64,000 nt of DNA, taken from NCBI RefSeq assembly GCF_017876295.1, contig NZ_JAGINT010000001.1, positions 868,001-932,000 of the forward strand, read 5' to 3'. This stretch comes from Kribbella aluminosa. GTDB taxonomy: Bacteria > Actinomycetota > Actinomycetes > Propionibacteriales > Kribbellaceae. Below, piece by piece: positions 20,738 to 29,235 of the stretch. Under the pieces are notes generated by a model, which saw nothing but the letters and a program-made list of their open reading frames with translations, ran no database searches and was not told the origin of the DNA. Made by a program: the position numbers and the translations under genes. Within the stretch, counting starts at the first letter, position 1; every line of letters starts with the position of its first letter.

Positions 20738-22288
20738 GTGGCGGAGCATGAGCTGGTTCTGGTTGTCGACTTCGGGGCGCAGTATGCGCAGTTGATCGCG
20801 CGGCGGGTGCGCGAGGCGAAGGTGTACTCCGAGATCGTGCCGCACTCGATGCCGGTCGAGGAGATGCTGGCGAAGGGGCCGAAGGCGATCATCCTGTCCG
20901 GCGGGCCGCAGTCGGTGTACGCCGAGGGGGCGCCGCGGGTCGAGTCCGGGCTGTTCGAGGCCGGGGTGCCGGCGTTCGGGATCTGCTACGGGTTCCAGGC
21001 GATGGCGCAGACGCTCGGCGGCGAGGTGCGGCGTACCGGGTTGCGCGAGTTCGGCCGTACGCCGGTCACCGTGAGCGCGGCGGGGACGCTGCTCGCGGGC
21101 ATCCCGGAGGACCTGAACGTGTGGATGTCGCACGGTGACGCGGTGCACGCGCCGCCGGCCGGGTTCGCCGTACTGGCCGGGTCCGAGGGCGCGCCGGTGG
21201 CGGCGTTCGAGGACCTGGACCGGCGGTTGGCCGGCGTGCAGTGGCACCCGGAGGTCCTGCACTCGCAGGCCGGGCAGACCGTGCTGGAGCACTTCCTGTA
21301 CGAGATCGCCGGCTGCAAGGGCGACTGGACCACGACGAACGTGGTCGACGAGCAGGTCGCGCTGATCCGCGAGCAGGTCGGCGGCAAGCAGGTGCTGTGC
21401 GCGCTGTCCGGCGGCGTCGACTCCGCGGTCGCGGCGGCCCTGGTGCACAAGGCGATCGGCGACCAGCTGACCTGCGTGTACGTCGACCACGGTCTGCAGC
21501 GGGCCGGTGAGTCCGAGCAGATCGAGAAGGACTTCGCCGCCGCGATCGGGATCCGGCTGGAGGCGATCGACGCCGAGGGCCAGTTCCTGGGCGCGCTGGC
21601 CGGGGTCACCGACCCGGAGCAGAAGCGGAAGATCATCGGCCGCGAGTTCATCCGGACCTTCGAGGCGACCGCGCGGAAGGTGGACGCCGAGCGGCACATC
21701 GAGTTCCTGGTCCAGGGCACGCTGTACCCGGACGTCGTCGAGTCCGGCGGCGGTGCCGGCGCGGCGAACATCAAGTCCCACCACAACGTCGGCGGGCTCC
21801 CGGACGACCTCGAGTTCAGCCTGATCGAGCCGCTGCGGACGCTGTTCAAGGACGAGGTCCGCGAGCTCGGGCTGGCGCTCGGCCTGCCGGAGAGGATGGT
21901 CTACCGGCACCCGTTCCCGGGCCCCGGGCTGGCGATCCGGATCATCGGCGAGGTCACCCGCGAGCGGCTGGACATCCTGCGCGCCGCGGACCTGATCGCG
22001 CGGACCGAGCTGACCGCGGCCGGGCTGGACCGGGACATCTGGCAGTTCCCGGTGGTGCTGCTCGCCGACGTCCGCTCGGTCGGCGTCCAGGGCGACGGCC
22101 GGACGTACGGTCACCCGGTCGTGCTGCGCCCGGTGACCAGCGAGGACGCGATGACCGCCGACTGGGCGCGGCTGCCGTACGACGTGATCGAACGGATCTC
22201 GACCCGGATCACCAACGAGGTCGACGAGATCAACCGGGTCACGCTCGACGTCACCAGCAAGCCGCCGGGCACCATCGAGTGGGAGTGA
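20738..22288 (+). CDS. guaA: GMP synthase (glutamine-hydrolysing)
   Basis: Amidates XMP to GMP using ATP and glutamine; 516 residues. The N-terminal class I glutaminase domain has Cys83 in [10 protein letters not shown] and the His/Glu pair in QWHPEV. The ATP-pyrophosphatase domain has the P-loop [16 protein letters not shown], and the C-terminal dimerisation domain ends in KPPGTIEWE, as in nearly all GuaA. GTG is taken as start, since the family begins right there. Completes the guanine branch begun by guaB. Confidence 0.98.
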   Translation: MAEHELVLVVDFGAQYAQLIARRVREAKVYSEIVPHSMPVEEMLAKGPKAIILSGGPQSVYAEGAPRVESGLFEAGVPAFGICYGFQAMAQTLGGEVRRTGLREFGRTPVTVSAAGTLLAGIPEDLNVWMSHGDAVHAPPAGFAVLAGSEGAPVAAFEDLDRRLAGVQWHPEVLHSQAGQTVLEHFLYEIAGCKGDWTTTNVVDEQVALIREQVGGKQVLCALSGGVDSAVAAALVHKAIGDQLTCVYVDHGLQRAGESEQIEKDFAAAIGIRLEAIDAEGQFLGALAGVTDPEQKRKIIGREFIRTFEATARKVDAERHIEFLVQGTLYPDVVESGGGAGAANIKSHHNVGGLPDDLEFSLIEPLRTLFKDEVRELGLALGLPERMVYRHPFPGPGLAIRIIGEVTRERLDILRAADLIARTELTAAGLDRDIWQFPVVLLADVRSVGVQGDGRTYGHPVVLRPVTSEDAMTADWARLPYDVIERISTRITNEVDEINRVTLDVTSKPPGTIEWE

Positions 22289-22741
22289 TCCATCACAGCG
22301 CCGGCTCGAGGCGGGGCTGGCGGCGGTCGCCGCGACTCCGTCGGAGCAGCTGACTCGGCGCTGTCGGGCACCCGCTGCCAGCACGTGCAAGGTCGACAGG
22401 AGGTGTCGGCGCGTCCCGTCCGATCGGTCGCTCGGCCGAGCGCGACCGCGCCGGCAGTGGACGTATACGTCCTAATGAGAGTTATCGGGTCGCCGTCGGG
22501 CAGACTCGGTAGCTGGTAGGCCGCCGGTGGGTGAGCACTCTATACGTCCTGGACTTTGAGTCCTGTCGACAGAGCGTGCCCCTGCCGGTGACCGGGAGAG
22601 TTGATCGCTGATGGGATGTCGTGCCTGGCCCCGCCGTGCTGTGTGGTGGGTTGCCGTGAGTACTGCTTCATTAGGTCGCTGATGGTTCTCCCGACCGGCT
22701 TGCCTGCGGGTGACTGGCTTGATCGAGAGCGGGAGAACTTA
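22289..22741. other. intergenic region and left non-coding end of the IS110 element
   Basis: No gene recognised. From 22458 it holds a perfect 14-bp palindrome and a related half-site at 22541-22549. The part nearest the transposase contains two copies of TCGCTGATGG (22605-22614 and 22676-22685). IS110-group elements carry a bridge RNA in their left non-coding end, so part of this stretch is a candidate for such an RNA. Confidence 0.5.
22458..22471. promoter_or_regulatory. 14-bp perfect palindrome, possible operator
   Basis: GGACGTATACGTCC is its own reverse complement; a second partial copy, TATACGTCC, is at 22541-22549. Such sites suit a dimeric repressor. With guaA ending 170 bases upstream and an IS element downstream, the controlled gene is not evident, and the site may belong to a gene cut off by the insertion. 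Confidence 0.4.
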
Positions 22742-24011
22742 GTGAAGTTGTTCGTGGGTGATGACTGGGCCGAGGCGCATCACGATGTGGAGGTGATGGA
22801 CCCGGCCGGGCGGGTGCTGGCCAAGGCGCGGCTGCCCGAGGGGATGGTGGGGATGGCCCGGCTGCACGCGCTGCTGGCCGAGCAGTTCGCCGCTGTTGAT
22901 CCCGATGCCGATCTGGACGAGGTCGAGGTGGTGGTCGGGATCGAGACCGATCGGGGGCCGTGGGTGGCCGCGTTGGTGGCCGCGGGCTACCAGGTGTTCG
23001 CGGTGAACCCGTTGCAGGCGAAGGCGTACCGCAAACGGCATGCGGTGTCGGGCGCCAAGAGCGACGCGGGCGACGCGCACGTGCTGGCCGACATGGTCCG
23101 CACCGATTCCCACCAGCTGCGCACGGTGGCCGGTGACAGCGCCGGGGCCGAGGCGATCAAGGTCGTCACCCGGATGCACAAGACACTGATCTGGGAACGG
23201 ACCCGCACCACGCAGCGGCTGCGGCACGCGCTGCGCGAGTACTTCCCCGCCGCGCTGGAAGCCTTCGCCGACCTCGACGCGCCCGACACCCTCGAACTAC
23301 TGGCCAAGGCCCCCGACCCGGCGTCTGCGGCCCGGCTGACCACCGCGCAGATCACCGCGGCGCTCAAACACGCCCGGCGCCGCAAGATCGACGGCATCGA
23401 CGGCAGGGCCGCGCGGATCCGGGCCGCGCTGCGCGCCGAGCACCTCGGCCAGCCTGCCGTGGTGACTGCCGCCTACGCCGCCTCGACCCGCGCGCTGGTC
23501 GCGGTCCTGGTCGTCCTCGATGAGCAGGTCACGACGCTGCAGGGCCAGGTGGAGGCACATTTTGGCCGGCACCCGGCCGCTGAGATCATCGTGTCCCAGC
23601 CCGGGCTGGGACCGATCCTCGGCGCCCGGGTGCTCGCAGAGTTCGGCGACGACCCCGAACGGTACGCCTCGGCCAAAGCCCGCAAGAACTACGCCGCGAC
23701 CAGCCCGATCACCATCTCCTCGGGCAAGAAGAAGGTCGCCCTGGCCCGCTACGTGCACAACGACCGGCTCATCGACGCCCTCATGACCCAGGCCTTCTCC
23801 GCGCTCAACACCTCGCCCGGAGCCCGCGCCTACTACGACAAACAACGAGCCCGCGGAGCCGAACACAACCCCGCCCTGCGCCAACTCGCCAACCGGCTCG
23901 TCGGCATCCTCCACGGCTGCCTCAAAACCAGCACCCCCTACAACGAAACAACCGCCTGGTCACAACAGGCCGAATTGCTCGCAGCTTGACACCCTTAGCT
24001 CCTGGGATGTC
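22612..24011 (+). mobile_element. IS110-family insertion sequence (ends approximate)
   Basis: The element consists of a long left non-coding part, one DEDD transposase gene and a very short right end, the layout of the IS110 group. It lies between guaA and the 3' end of tetR. The limits given are tentative: the 9-base sequence TGGGATGTC occurs at 22612-22620 and again at 24003-24011, just outside the transposase on both sides. No terminal inverted repeats are visible, as expected for this group. The true left end could be up to ~100 bases further left. Confidence 0.6.
22742..23989 (+). CDS. IS110-family transposase (DEDD recombinase)
   Basis: A 415-residue transposase. The RuvC-like N-terminal domain begins LFVGDDWAEAHHDVEVMD with the first catalytic Asp, has the Glu in VVVGIETDRGPW, and the late Asp cluster in GAKSDAGDAHVLADMVR. 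The C-terminal transposase_20 domain has the helix-hairpin segment VSQPGLGPILGARVLAEFGD and RKNYAATSPI, which includes the serine thought to be catalytic. GGGAGAA lies 13 bases before the GTG. An in-frame extension further upstream has no ribosome binding site and lies in the non-coding end. No frameshift or stop: the gene looks intact. Confidence 0.95.
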   Translation: MKLFVGDDWAEAHHDVEVMDPAGRVLAKARLPEGMVGMARLHALLAEQFAAVDPDADLDEVEVVVGIETDRGPWVAALVAAGYQVFAVNPLQAKAYRKRHAVSGAKSDAGDAHVLADMVRTDSHQLRTVAGDSAGAEAIKVVTRMHKTLIWERTRTTQRLRHALREYFPAALEAFADLDAPDTLELLAKAPDPASAARLTTAQITAALKHARRRKIDGIDGRAARIRAALRAEHLGQPAVVTAAYAASTRALVAVLVVLDEQVTTLQGQVEAHFGRHPAAEIIVSQPGLGPILGARVLAEFGDDPERYASAKARKNYAATSPITISSGKKKVALARYVHNDRLIDALMTQAFSALNTSPGARAYYDKQRARGAEHNPALRQLANRLVGILHGCLKTSTPYNETTAWSQQAELLAA

Positions 24012-24030
24012 TGTCGAGCCTGCACATCGA

Positions 24031-24795
24031 CTAGGGCTGGATGCCGTCGAGGAGGCGGTCGAGGCCGTAGCGGTAGGCGTCGTGAGCGGTCGACTTGTAG
24101 CCGTCGGCGTGCCAGATGGTCGTCATCGCGGGGTGCTGCTCGACGTCGAAGTACGTCTCCCACAGGTCGTTGCGCTCGGACCACCAGGCGTTGTTCGTCT
24201 GACCGGTCGTCCGCTCGACGAGGAGGCTCTCCGCCTCCAGGCTGGCGGCCGAGTCGACGTACGTCGTGATTGCGAGCGCCGCCGTGTTCGTCTCGGTCGG
24301 GGTCAGGCCGAGGTCGAGCAGCACGGACAGCAGGTACTCCCGCCCCGCCAGCATGCCCGGACCGACCGGCGGGCGGATCGTCGAGACCTGCGACAGCCAC
24401 AGGTGCCGCTGGAACATCTCCCGCGTCTGCACGGAGTAGATCTCCACCTGCTCGCGCCAGTCCTCCGGCCGCGGCGCACCCGGGCTGGGGAGGCGACGTT
24501 CCCCGAGCACCTGGTCGACCATCAGGTCGAGCAGCTCCTCCTTCGACGGCACGTACGTGTAGAGCGTCATCGTGCCGACGCCGAGCTCCTTCGCCAGCCC
24601 GCCCATCGACGCGGCCGCCAGGCCCTGCTCGTCGGCGAGCCGGATACCTGCTTGGACGACGTCGTCCACGGTCAGCGAGGGTCGCCGCCCGGCGCCGCGT
24701 TTCCGCTGCGGATCTGAGGGCAGTTGACGCTGGTTCCGCCACAGCAACGCCAGCGTCCGGTCCGGCTGCCCCTCGCCACTTCGCCGCTCACTCAC
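24031..24795 (-). CDS. TetR-family transcriptional regulator
   Basis: A 254-residue repressor. The DNA-binding domain is at about residues 38-90, with ASMGGLAKELGVGTMTLYTYVPSKEELLDLM as the helix-turn-helix and following helix, preceded by an unusually long 35-residue Arg-rich N-terminus. The C-terminal ligand domain has WWSERNDLWETYF and is of the TetR_C type found in tetracycline-repressor relatives. It faces the NmrA-like gene at 24868 over a 72-bp gap that holds an inverted repeat, the probable operator. No ribosome binding site before the GTG; the message may be leaderless. The IS110 element ends a few bases after its stop codon. Confidence 0.9.
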   Translation of the reverse strand: MSERRSGEGQPDRTLALLWRNQRQLPSDPQRKRGAGRRPSLTVDDVVQAGIRLADEQGLAAASMGGLAKELGVGTMTLYTYVPSKEELLDLMVDQVLGERRLPSPGAPRPEDWREQVEIYSVQTREMFQRHLWLSQVSTIRPPVGPGMLAGREYLLSVLLDLGLTPTETNTAALAITTYVDSAASLEAESLLVERTTGQTNNAWWSERNDLWETYFDVEQHPAMTTIWHADGYKSTAHDAYRYGLDRLLDGIQP

Positions 24796-24819
24796 CCGGC
24801 CTACGATAGGCGCTCGGTC

Positions 24820-24846
24820 GAATTCTCGTATACCCTACGGGAATTC
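24820..24846. promoter_or_regulatory. probable TetR operator
   Basis: GAATTCTCGTA (24820-24830) and TACGGGAATTC (24836-24846) form an inverted repeat with 10 of 11 positions matching across a 5-base spacer. It lies in the divergent promoter region between the tetR-like gene and the reductase gene, the classic position for autoregulation plus control of the neighbour. Confidence 0.7.
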
Positions 24847-24867
24847 ATCCTTCGAGAGGAGACGGAC

Positions 24868-25702
24868 ATGACGATCCTGGTGACGGGCGCGACCGGGAGC
24901 GTGGGGCGGTTGCTGGTCGACGAGTTGGCCGCGGCGGGCGCGCCGGTGCGGGCGCTGACGGCGAATCCGGTGCGCGCGGCGCTGCCGGAGGGCGTGGAGG
25001 GTCGCGCGCGGGTATCTCGGGAAGCCGGCGACATTGCCGGCGGCGCTCGCGGGCGTCGACACGGTGTACCTGGCGCCGCTCCCGGCGTACGTCGACGACT
25101 TCGTCCGCTGCGCGCGGGACGCCGGCGTGCGGCGGGTCGTCGTACTGTCGGGTGAGCCGGCGGAGTACGAGGCGCAGGGGGATCCGGCGAGCTGGCACTA
25201 CTACCGGCTGGAGCGGGCGATCGAGGCCGGCGGGTTCACGTGGACGTTCCTGCGGCCGGGACAGTTCATGAGCAACACGCTCGGCTGGGCGCCGTCGATC
25301 AAGGCCGAGGGCGTCGTGCGGGCGCCGTACGGGACCGCGGTGCAGACGCCGATCGACCTCGCCGACATCGCGGCGGTGGCGCGGGTGGTGCTGCAGTCGG
25401 AGCGGTACGACGGGCAGAAGATCACGATGAGCGGTCCCGAGGGAATCAGCCCGCCGGAGCAGGTCGCCCACCTCGCGACGGCGCTCGGCAAGGAGGTCCG
25501 CTTCGAGGAGCAGACCCCGGACGAGTACCTCGCGGCACTGGCGCCCGCGGTCGGCCTGGAGACGGCCCAGTGGCTCCTCGACGGCTTCCGCATGATGGCG
25601 GAGTGGCCGATGAAACCCGAACCGGCAGTCCTCGAGATCACTGGCCGCCCGGGCGTCACGTACGCCGAGTGGGCCGAGACGAACGCCGACGCCTTCCGCT
25701 GA
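24868..25702 (+). pseudogene. NmrA-like NAD(P)-binding reductase gene with a one-base frameshift
   Basis: Starts after GAGAGGAGA with MTILVTGATGSVGRLLVDEL, the dinucleotide-binding motif of the atypical short-chain dehydrogenase/NmrA group. After ALPEGVE the frame is lost. Removing one G from the GGG at 24999-25001 restores VARGYLGKPATLPAALAGVD and then the rest of the protein, including RRVVVLSGEPAEYEAQ, FTWTFLRPGQFMSNTLGW and GPEGISPPEQVAHLA, to the stop at 25702. Repaired length about 277 residues, normal for the family. Either a recent mutation in a G-run or a sequencing error. Likely target of the divergent TetR. Confidence 0.8.
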
Positions 25703-25707
25703 CTGGC

Positions 25708-26283
25708 ATGATCGCGGGCGTGAAGGATCTCATGCACGACTACCTCCGCAAGGCCCGCGAAGCCATGGTCTGGAAGCTCGACGGACTCAGTGAGTACGAC
25801 GTACGCCGGCCGCTGACCCCGACCGGGACCAACCTGCTCGGGCTGATCAAACACCTGGCGAGCGTGGAGGCCTGGTACTTCGGCAACACGTTCGACCGGC
25901 CGTTCCCGGATCCGATGTCCTGGTGGGACGACGACGCGGACCCGAACGCCGACTCGTGGGCGACGGCGGACGAGACGCGGGAGGACATCGTCGGTCTGTA
26001 TCGGCGGGTCTGGGTGCATGCGGACGCCACGATCGAGGCGCTGCCGCTGGACGCGCCTGGCGTCGTGCCGTGGTGGCGGAAGCCCGAGACGACGTTGCAC
26101 GCGATCCTCGTGCACATGATCGCCGAGACGAACCGGCACGCGGGGCACGCGGACATCCTGCGGGAGCAGCTCGACGGGGCGGTCGGGATGAGCCCGAGCA
26201 ACTCCAACCTGCCGGAGCAGGACGCGGCCTGGTGGGCGGCGTACCGTGCGCGGGTCGAGGCGGCTGCCGGCGTCTGGAGTTGA
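25708..26283 (+). CDS. DinB/DUF664-family protein
   Basis: A 191-residue four-helix protein. RKAREAMVWKLDGLSEYDV at the start, TPTGTNLLGLIKHLASVEAW in helix 2 and LVHMIAETNRHAGHADILRE in helix 4 are typical; the three His residues in helices 2 and 4 should bind a metal ion. Members of this superfamily are thiol-dependent S-transferases, often using mycothiol in actinobacteria; the substrate here is unknown. It follows the reductase gene by five bases, so it may belong to the TetR-controlled unit. Confidence 0.85.
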   Translation: MIAGVKDLMHDYLRKAREAMVWKLDGLSEYDVRRPLTPTGTNLLGLIKHLASVEAWYFGNTFDRPFPDPMSWWDDDADPNADSWATADETREDIVGLYRRVWVHADATIEALPLDAPGVVPWWRKPETTLHAILVHMIAETNRHAGHADILREQLDGAVGMSPSNSNLPEQDAAWWAAYRARVEAAAGVWS

Positions 26284-26290
26284 CGGATGA

Positions 26291-26306
26291 TCGAACATGT
26301 GTTCGA
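26291..26306 (+). promoter_or_regulatory. SOS box (LexA operator)
   Basis: TCGAAC-ATGT-GTTCGA matches the actinobacterial LexA consensus TCGAAC-N4-GTTCGA in all twelve fixed positions. It ends nine bases before the start codon of the radical SAM gene at 26316, so LexA binding there would block transcription directly. Confidence 0.85.
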
Positions 26307-26315
26307 CTATAGCGC

Positions 26316-27332
26316 ATGAGGTGGGCGGGTCAGCAAATCGACGTCGAGACCCCCGGCACGTTGCCGGGGCTCGGGTCGATCGCGGGGCTGGTGCGGTCGG
26401 TGACGACGCCGGAGTTCCAGGGGATCACGTTCCACGAGGTGCTGGCGCGGTCCGCGCTGAACTCCGTTCCCGGTTCGGCGCTGCCGTTCAACTGGACCGT
26501 CAACCCGTACCGCGGCTGCACCCACGCCTGCCGGTACTGCTTCGCCCGCCCGACCCATGCGTACCTGGAGCTCGACACCGGGCAGGACTTCGACCGGCAG
26601 ATCGTGGTGAAGACCAACGTCGCCGAGGTCCTGCGCCGCGAGCTCGCCCGCCCGTCCTGGTCCCGCGAACCGGTTGCCCTGGGCACCAACACCGACCCGT
26701 ACCAGCGCGCCGAGGGCCGCTACCGCCTGATGCCCGGCATCATCGACGCGCTCGCCTCCTCCGGTACGCCGCTGTCCATCCTCACCAAGGGCACCCTGCT
26801 CCGCCGCGACCTGCCCCTGCTCACCGAGGCCGCCGCTGACGTCTCCGTCGGCATCGCCGTCTCCCTGGCCCTGGGCGACGAAGTACTCCGCCGCCGCCTC
26901 GAGCCCGGCGTACCGTCGGTCCGCGGCCGCCTCGACTTCATCCGCGCGATCCGCGACGCCGGGCTACCGTGCGGCGTGATGGTCGCTCCCGTTCTCCCGT
27001 GGTTGACCGACTCCACGGACCAGCTGGACGAGCTCCTGACTTCGCTGTCCGCCGCCGGCGCGACCGGCGCCACTCCGCTGGTGCTGCACCTGCGGCCCGG
27101 CGTGAAGGAGTGGTTCATGAAGTGGCTCGCGTACGACCATCCCGCGCTGGTCAGCCGTTACGAGTCCCTGTACGCCCACGGCGCCTACGCAGCCCCCAGC
27201 TACCAACGCGCCTTCACCACCAAGATCCGCCCCCTCCTCGCCAAACACGGCTTCGCCACCCGCACCTCCCACCGCTCCGAACCCATCCGCGGCACGCACC
27301 CACCAGCACCACCCCAAGACCCCTTGTTCTGA
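26316..27332 (+). CDS. radical SAM protein, Rv2578c family
   Basis: A 338-residue radical SAM enzyme. The cluster-binding motif CTHACRYC lies in NPYRGCTHACRYCFARPTHA, near residues 69-76. Further signature segments are VALGTNTDPYQRAEG and LSILTKGTLLRRDL. The family resembles spore photoproduct lyase in layout, and the M. tuberculosis member is annotated only as a conserved radical SAM protein. A complete LexA box directly before the start suggests induction by DNA damage, which would fit a DNA-repair role; that role is inference. It converges with map, the stop codons being four bases apart. Confidence 0.9.
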   Translation: MRWAGQQIDVETPGTLPGLGSIAGLVRSVTTPEFQGITFHEVLARSALNSVPGSALPFNWTVNPYRGCTHACRYCFARPTHAYLELDTGQDFDRQIVVKTNVAEVLRRELARPSWSREPVALGTNTDPYQRAEGRYRLMPGIIDALASSGTPLSILTKGTLLRRDLPLLTEAAADVSVGIAVSLALGDEVLRRRLEPGVPSVRGRLDFIRAIRDAGLPCGVMVAPVLPWLTDSTDQLDELLTSLSAAGATGATPLVLHLRPGVKEWFMKWLAYDHPALVSRYESLYAHGAYAAPSYQRAFTTKIRPLLAKHGFATRTSHRSEPIRGTHPPAPPQDPLF

Positions 27333-27336
27333 ACGC

Positions 27337-28104
27337 TTACGGGAGGGTGAGGATGCGGGGACCTTCGGGGGTTATGGCTACGGTGTGTTCGGCGTGGGCG
27401 CCGCGGGTTCGGTCGGCGGAGCGGAGGGTCCAGTCGTCGGGGTCGATGTGGTAGGCGGAGCCGGGGCCGGACCAGAACCAGGGCTCGATGGCGAGGACGT
27501 GGCCGGTGTGGAGTTTGAGGCCGCGGCCGGGGCGGCCGTCGTTCGGGATGTGCGGATCCTGGTGCATCCGGCGGCCGATGCCGTGGCCGCCGAAGTCGAG
27601 GTTGGTGCCGACGCCGGCGCGCTTGCCGATCCGGCCGATCGCGGCGCCGATGTCGCCGATCCGGTGACCCGGCACGGCGGCCGCGATCCCGGCCGCGAGC
27701 GCTTCCTCGGTGGTCGCGATCAGCTCCAGGTCAGCGGCGCGCGGCGTACCGACGCAGAAGCTGATCGCCGAGTCCGCGCACCAGCCGTCGATCGACGCGC
27801 CGCAGTCCACGTTCAGCAGGTCGCCGTCCTGCAGCCGCAGGTCGTTGGGCAGACCATGCAGCACGGCGTCGTTCACCGACGTGCAGATCACGCCGCTGAA
27901 CGGCGTCGTCGCGAACCCGGGCTGGTACCCGTCGAACAGCGACACCGCCCCGGCCGAACGCAGTACGTCCCGCGCGACCTCGTCGAGTTCGCGCAGCGAG
28001 ACGCCGGCCGCGGCGTGCTTCCTCACGGTCTGCAACGCGTTCGCGACCACTCGCCCGGCCGCGCGCATCTGCTCGATCTCCGCCGGCGTCCTCAGCTCGA
28101 CCAT
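27337..28104 (-). CDS. map: type I methionine aminopeptidase
   Basis: Removes the initiator Met from nascent proteins; 255 residues. Metal ligands are visible as the Asp in LLNVDCGASIDGWCADSA (both Asp positions), the His in GGHGIGRRMHQDP, the Glu in HVLAIEPWF, and the late Glu in HAEHTVAITPEG. The ATG at 28104 (MVELRTPAEIEQMRAAG) matches the family start and has GTGGAAG upstream. Actinobacteria usually have two map genes; the SecY-linked copy is not in this window. Confidence 0.93.
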   Translation of the reverse strand: MVELRTPAEIEQMRAAGRVVANALQTVRKHAAAGVSLRELDEVARDVLRSAGAVSLFDGYQPGFATTPFSGVICTSVNDAVLHGLPNDLRLQDGDLLNVDCGASIDGWCADSAISFCVGTPRAADLELIATTEEALAAGIAAAVPGHRIGDIGAAIGRIGKRAGVGTNLDFGGHGIGRRMHQDPHIPNDGRPGRGLKLHTGHVLAIEPWFWSGPGSAYHIDPDDWTLRSADRTRGAHAEHTVAITPEGPRILTLP

Positions 28105-28198
28105 GCTTCCACTTACTACCACACCGCCGCGGGCACGATAGGTTCTCCGTCCCAACCAAGCGCCCGGACCCTGCGTCCTCACCGCCAACGCAACGGGG

Positions 28199-29135
28199 GT
28201 GGGGACGGCCGTACGACGACGCGCAGTACTCGGAGGAATGCTCGCCGGAGCCGTCGCGTCGGCGACCACCGGTTGGCTGGCGGACACGTTCACCGACACG
28301 ACGAACGCCAAGCCGTCGGCAACGCCGAAGCACGAACCGGAGCGCATCACGGTGATCGCGACCGGCGACGTACTGCTGCACGAACGTCTCTGGACCACCG
28401 CGAAACGTGACGGCACCGACGGCCGATGGGACCTCGCCTCGCTGATGAGCAGCGTGAGCTCCCTTGTGCAGAAGGCGAGTCTCGCCATCGCTCACCGGAA
28501 TACCCCGCTCGCGAATCCCCGCGGTCCCTACCACGACAACCCGCTCGTCCAAGGCTCGCCCAGATCGCGACCGGGCTCGAGCAGACCCCGGGTGCCGGCA
28601 ACCACAGCTCACGATCGTCGACGTCCGCGGGGGTGAGGGTCGTGTCGCTGAGCTTCACGTTCGGGTTCGACGGTTTGCCGTGTTCGGACGGGGAGACGTG
28701 GCGGGCTGTCAAAGATCGGTACGAAGGCGATCCGGCTCAAGGCGCAGGAAGCGCACGACCGGTGCGCGGAACTGGTGATCGTCAGCTGGCGCTGGGGGAT
28801 GGAGTACTCCGGCCGGCTGGATGATCTGCAGCGCGTGGTCGATCCGGCAATTGCTTGCTGACAGCAACATCGAGCTGGTGATCGGGCATCACGCGCACGT
28901 CGTCCAGCCGATGCAGGAGATCGACGGCAAGTGGATCGCGTACGGGCGGGGAGCCTGGGCGATGCGAGCCGGACAGCCGGAAGGTGGACGGGTTGCTGAC
29001 GCGGTTCACGTTCACGCGGATGGGAAACGGGTGGCGGACCGGGGTGGAGTACGCGCCGCTGTTGATGACGGATGACCTGCCGGTGCGGGTTCCCGGCGTA
29101 CGGCGGGAGCTCGCGAAGGACACGGCGCGGCGTAG
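28199..29135 (+). pseudogene. CapA/poly-gamma-glutamate-biosynthesis-like phosphatase, decayed
   Basis: The start is intact: a twin-Arg-like signal (RRRAVLGGMLAGAVASATTG) and ITVIATGDVLLHERLW, the metal-binding start of the CapA metallophosphatase fold, then LAIAHRNTPLANPRGPYHDN. After about 28570 the family sequence continues in other frames: VRVVSLSFTFGFDGLP, then IELVIGHHAHVVQPMQEI with KWIAYGRGAW, then a C-terminal end near 29135. The block that should carry the family's ASNH motif is missing altogether. At least three frame changes and one deletion make this a clear pseudogene. CapA proteins act in cell-envelope polymer synthesis. Confidence 0.85.
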
Positions 29136-29235
29136 ACCGTGACGGCGCTGGGTGTTTTGCCGAAAATGCTTTGAATCGCGGGGGAAGGTGCGTTTAGGGT
29201 CGGCGGCATGAATACGTACTTCGTGATGGTCCGTC

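Noticed and set aside
22289..22460. Possible tRNA or small RNA after guaA
   Set aside because: I looked for a cloverleaf and CCA-type 3' end and found none.
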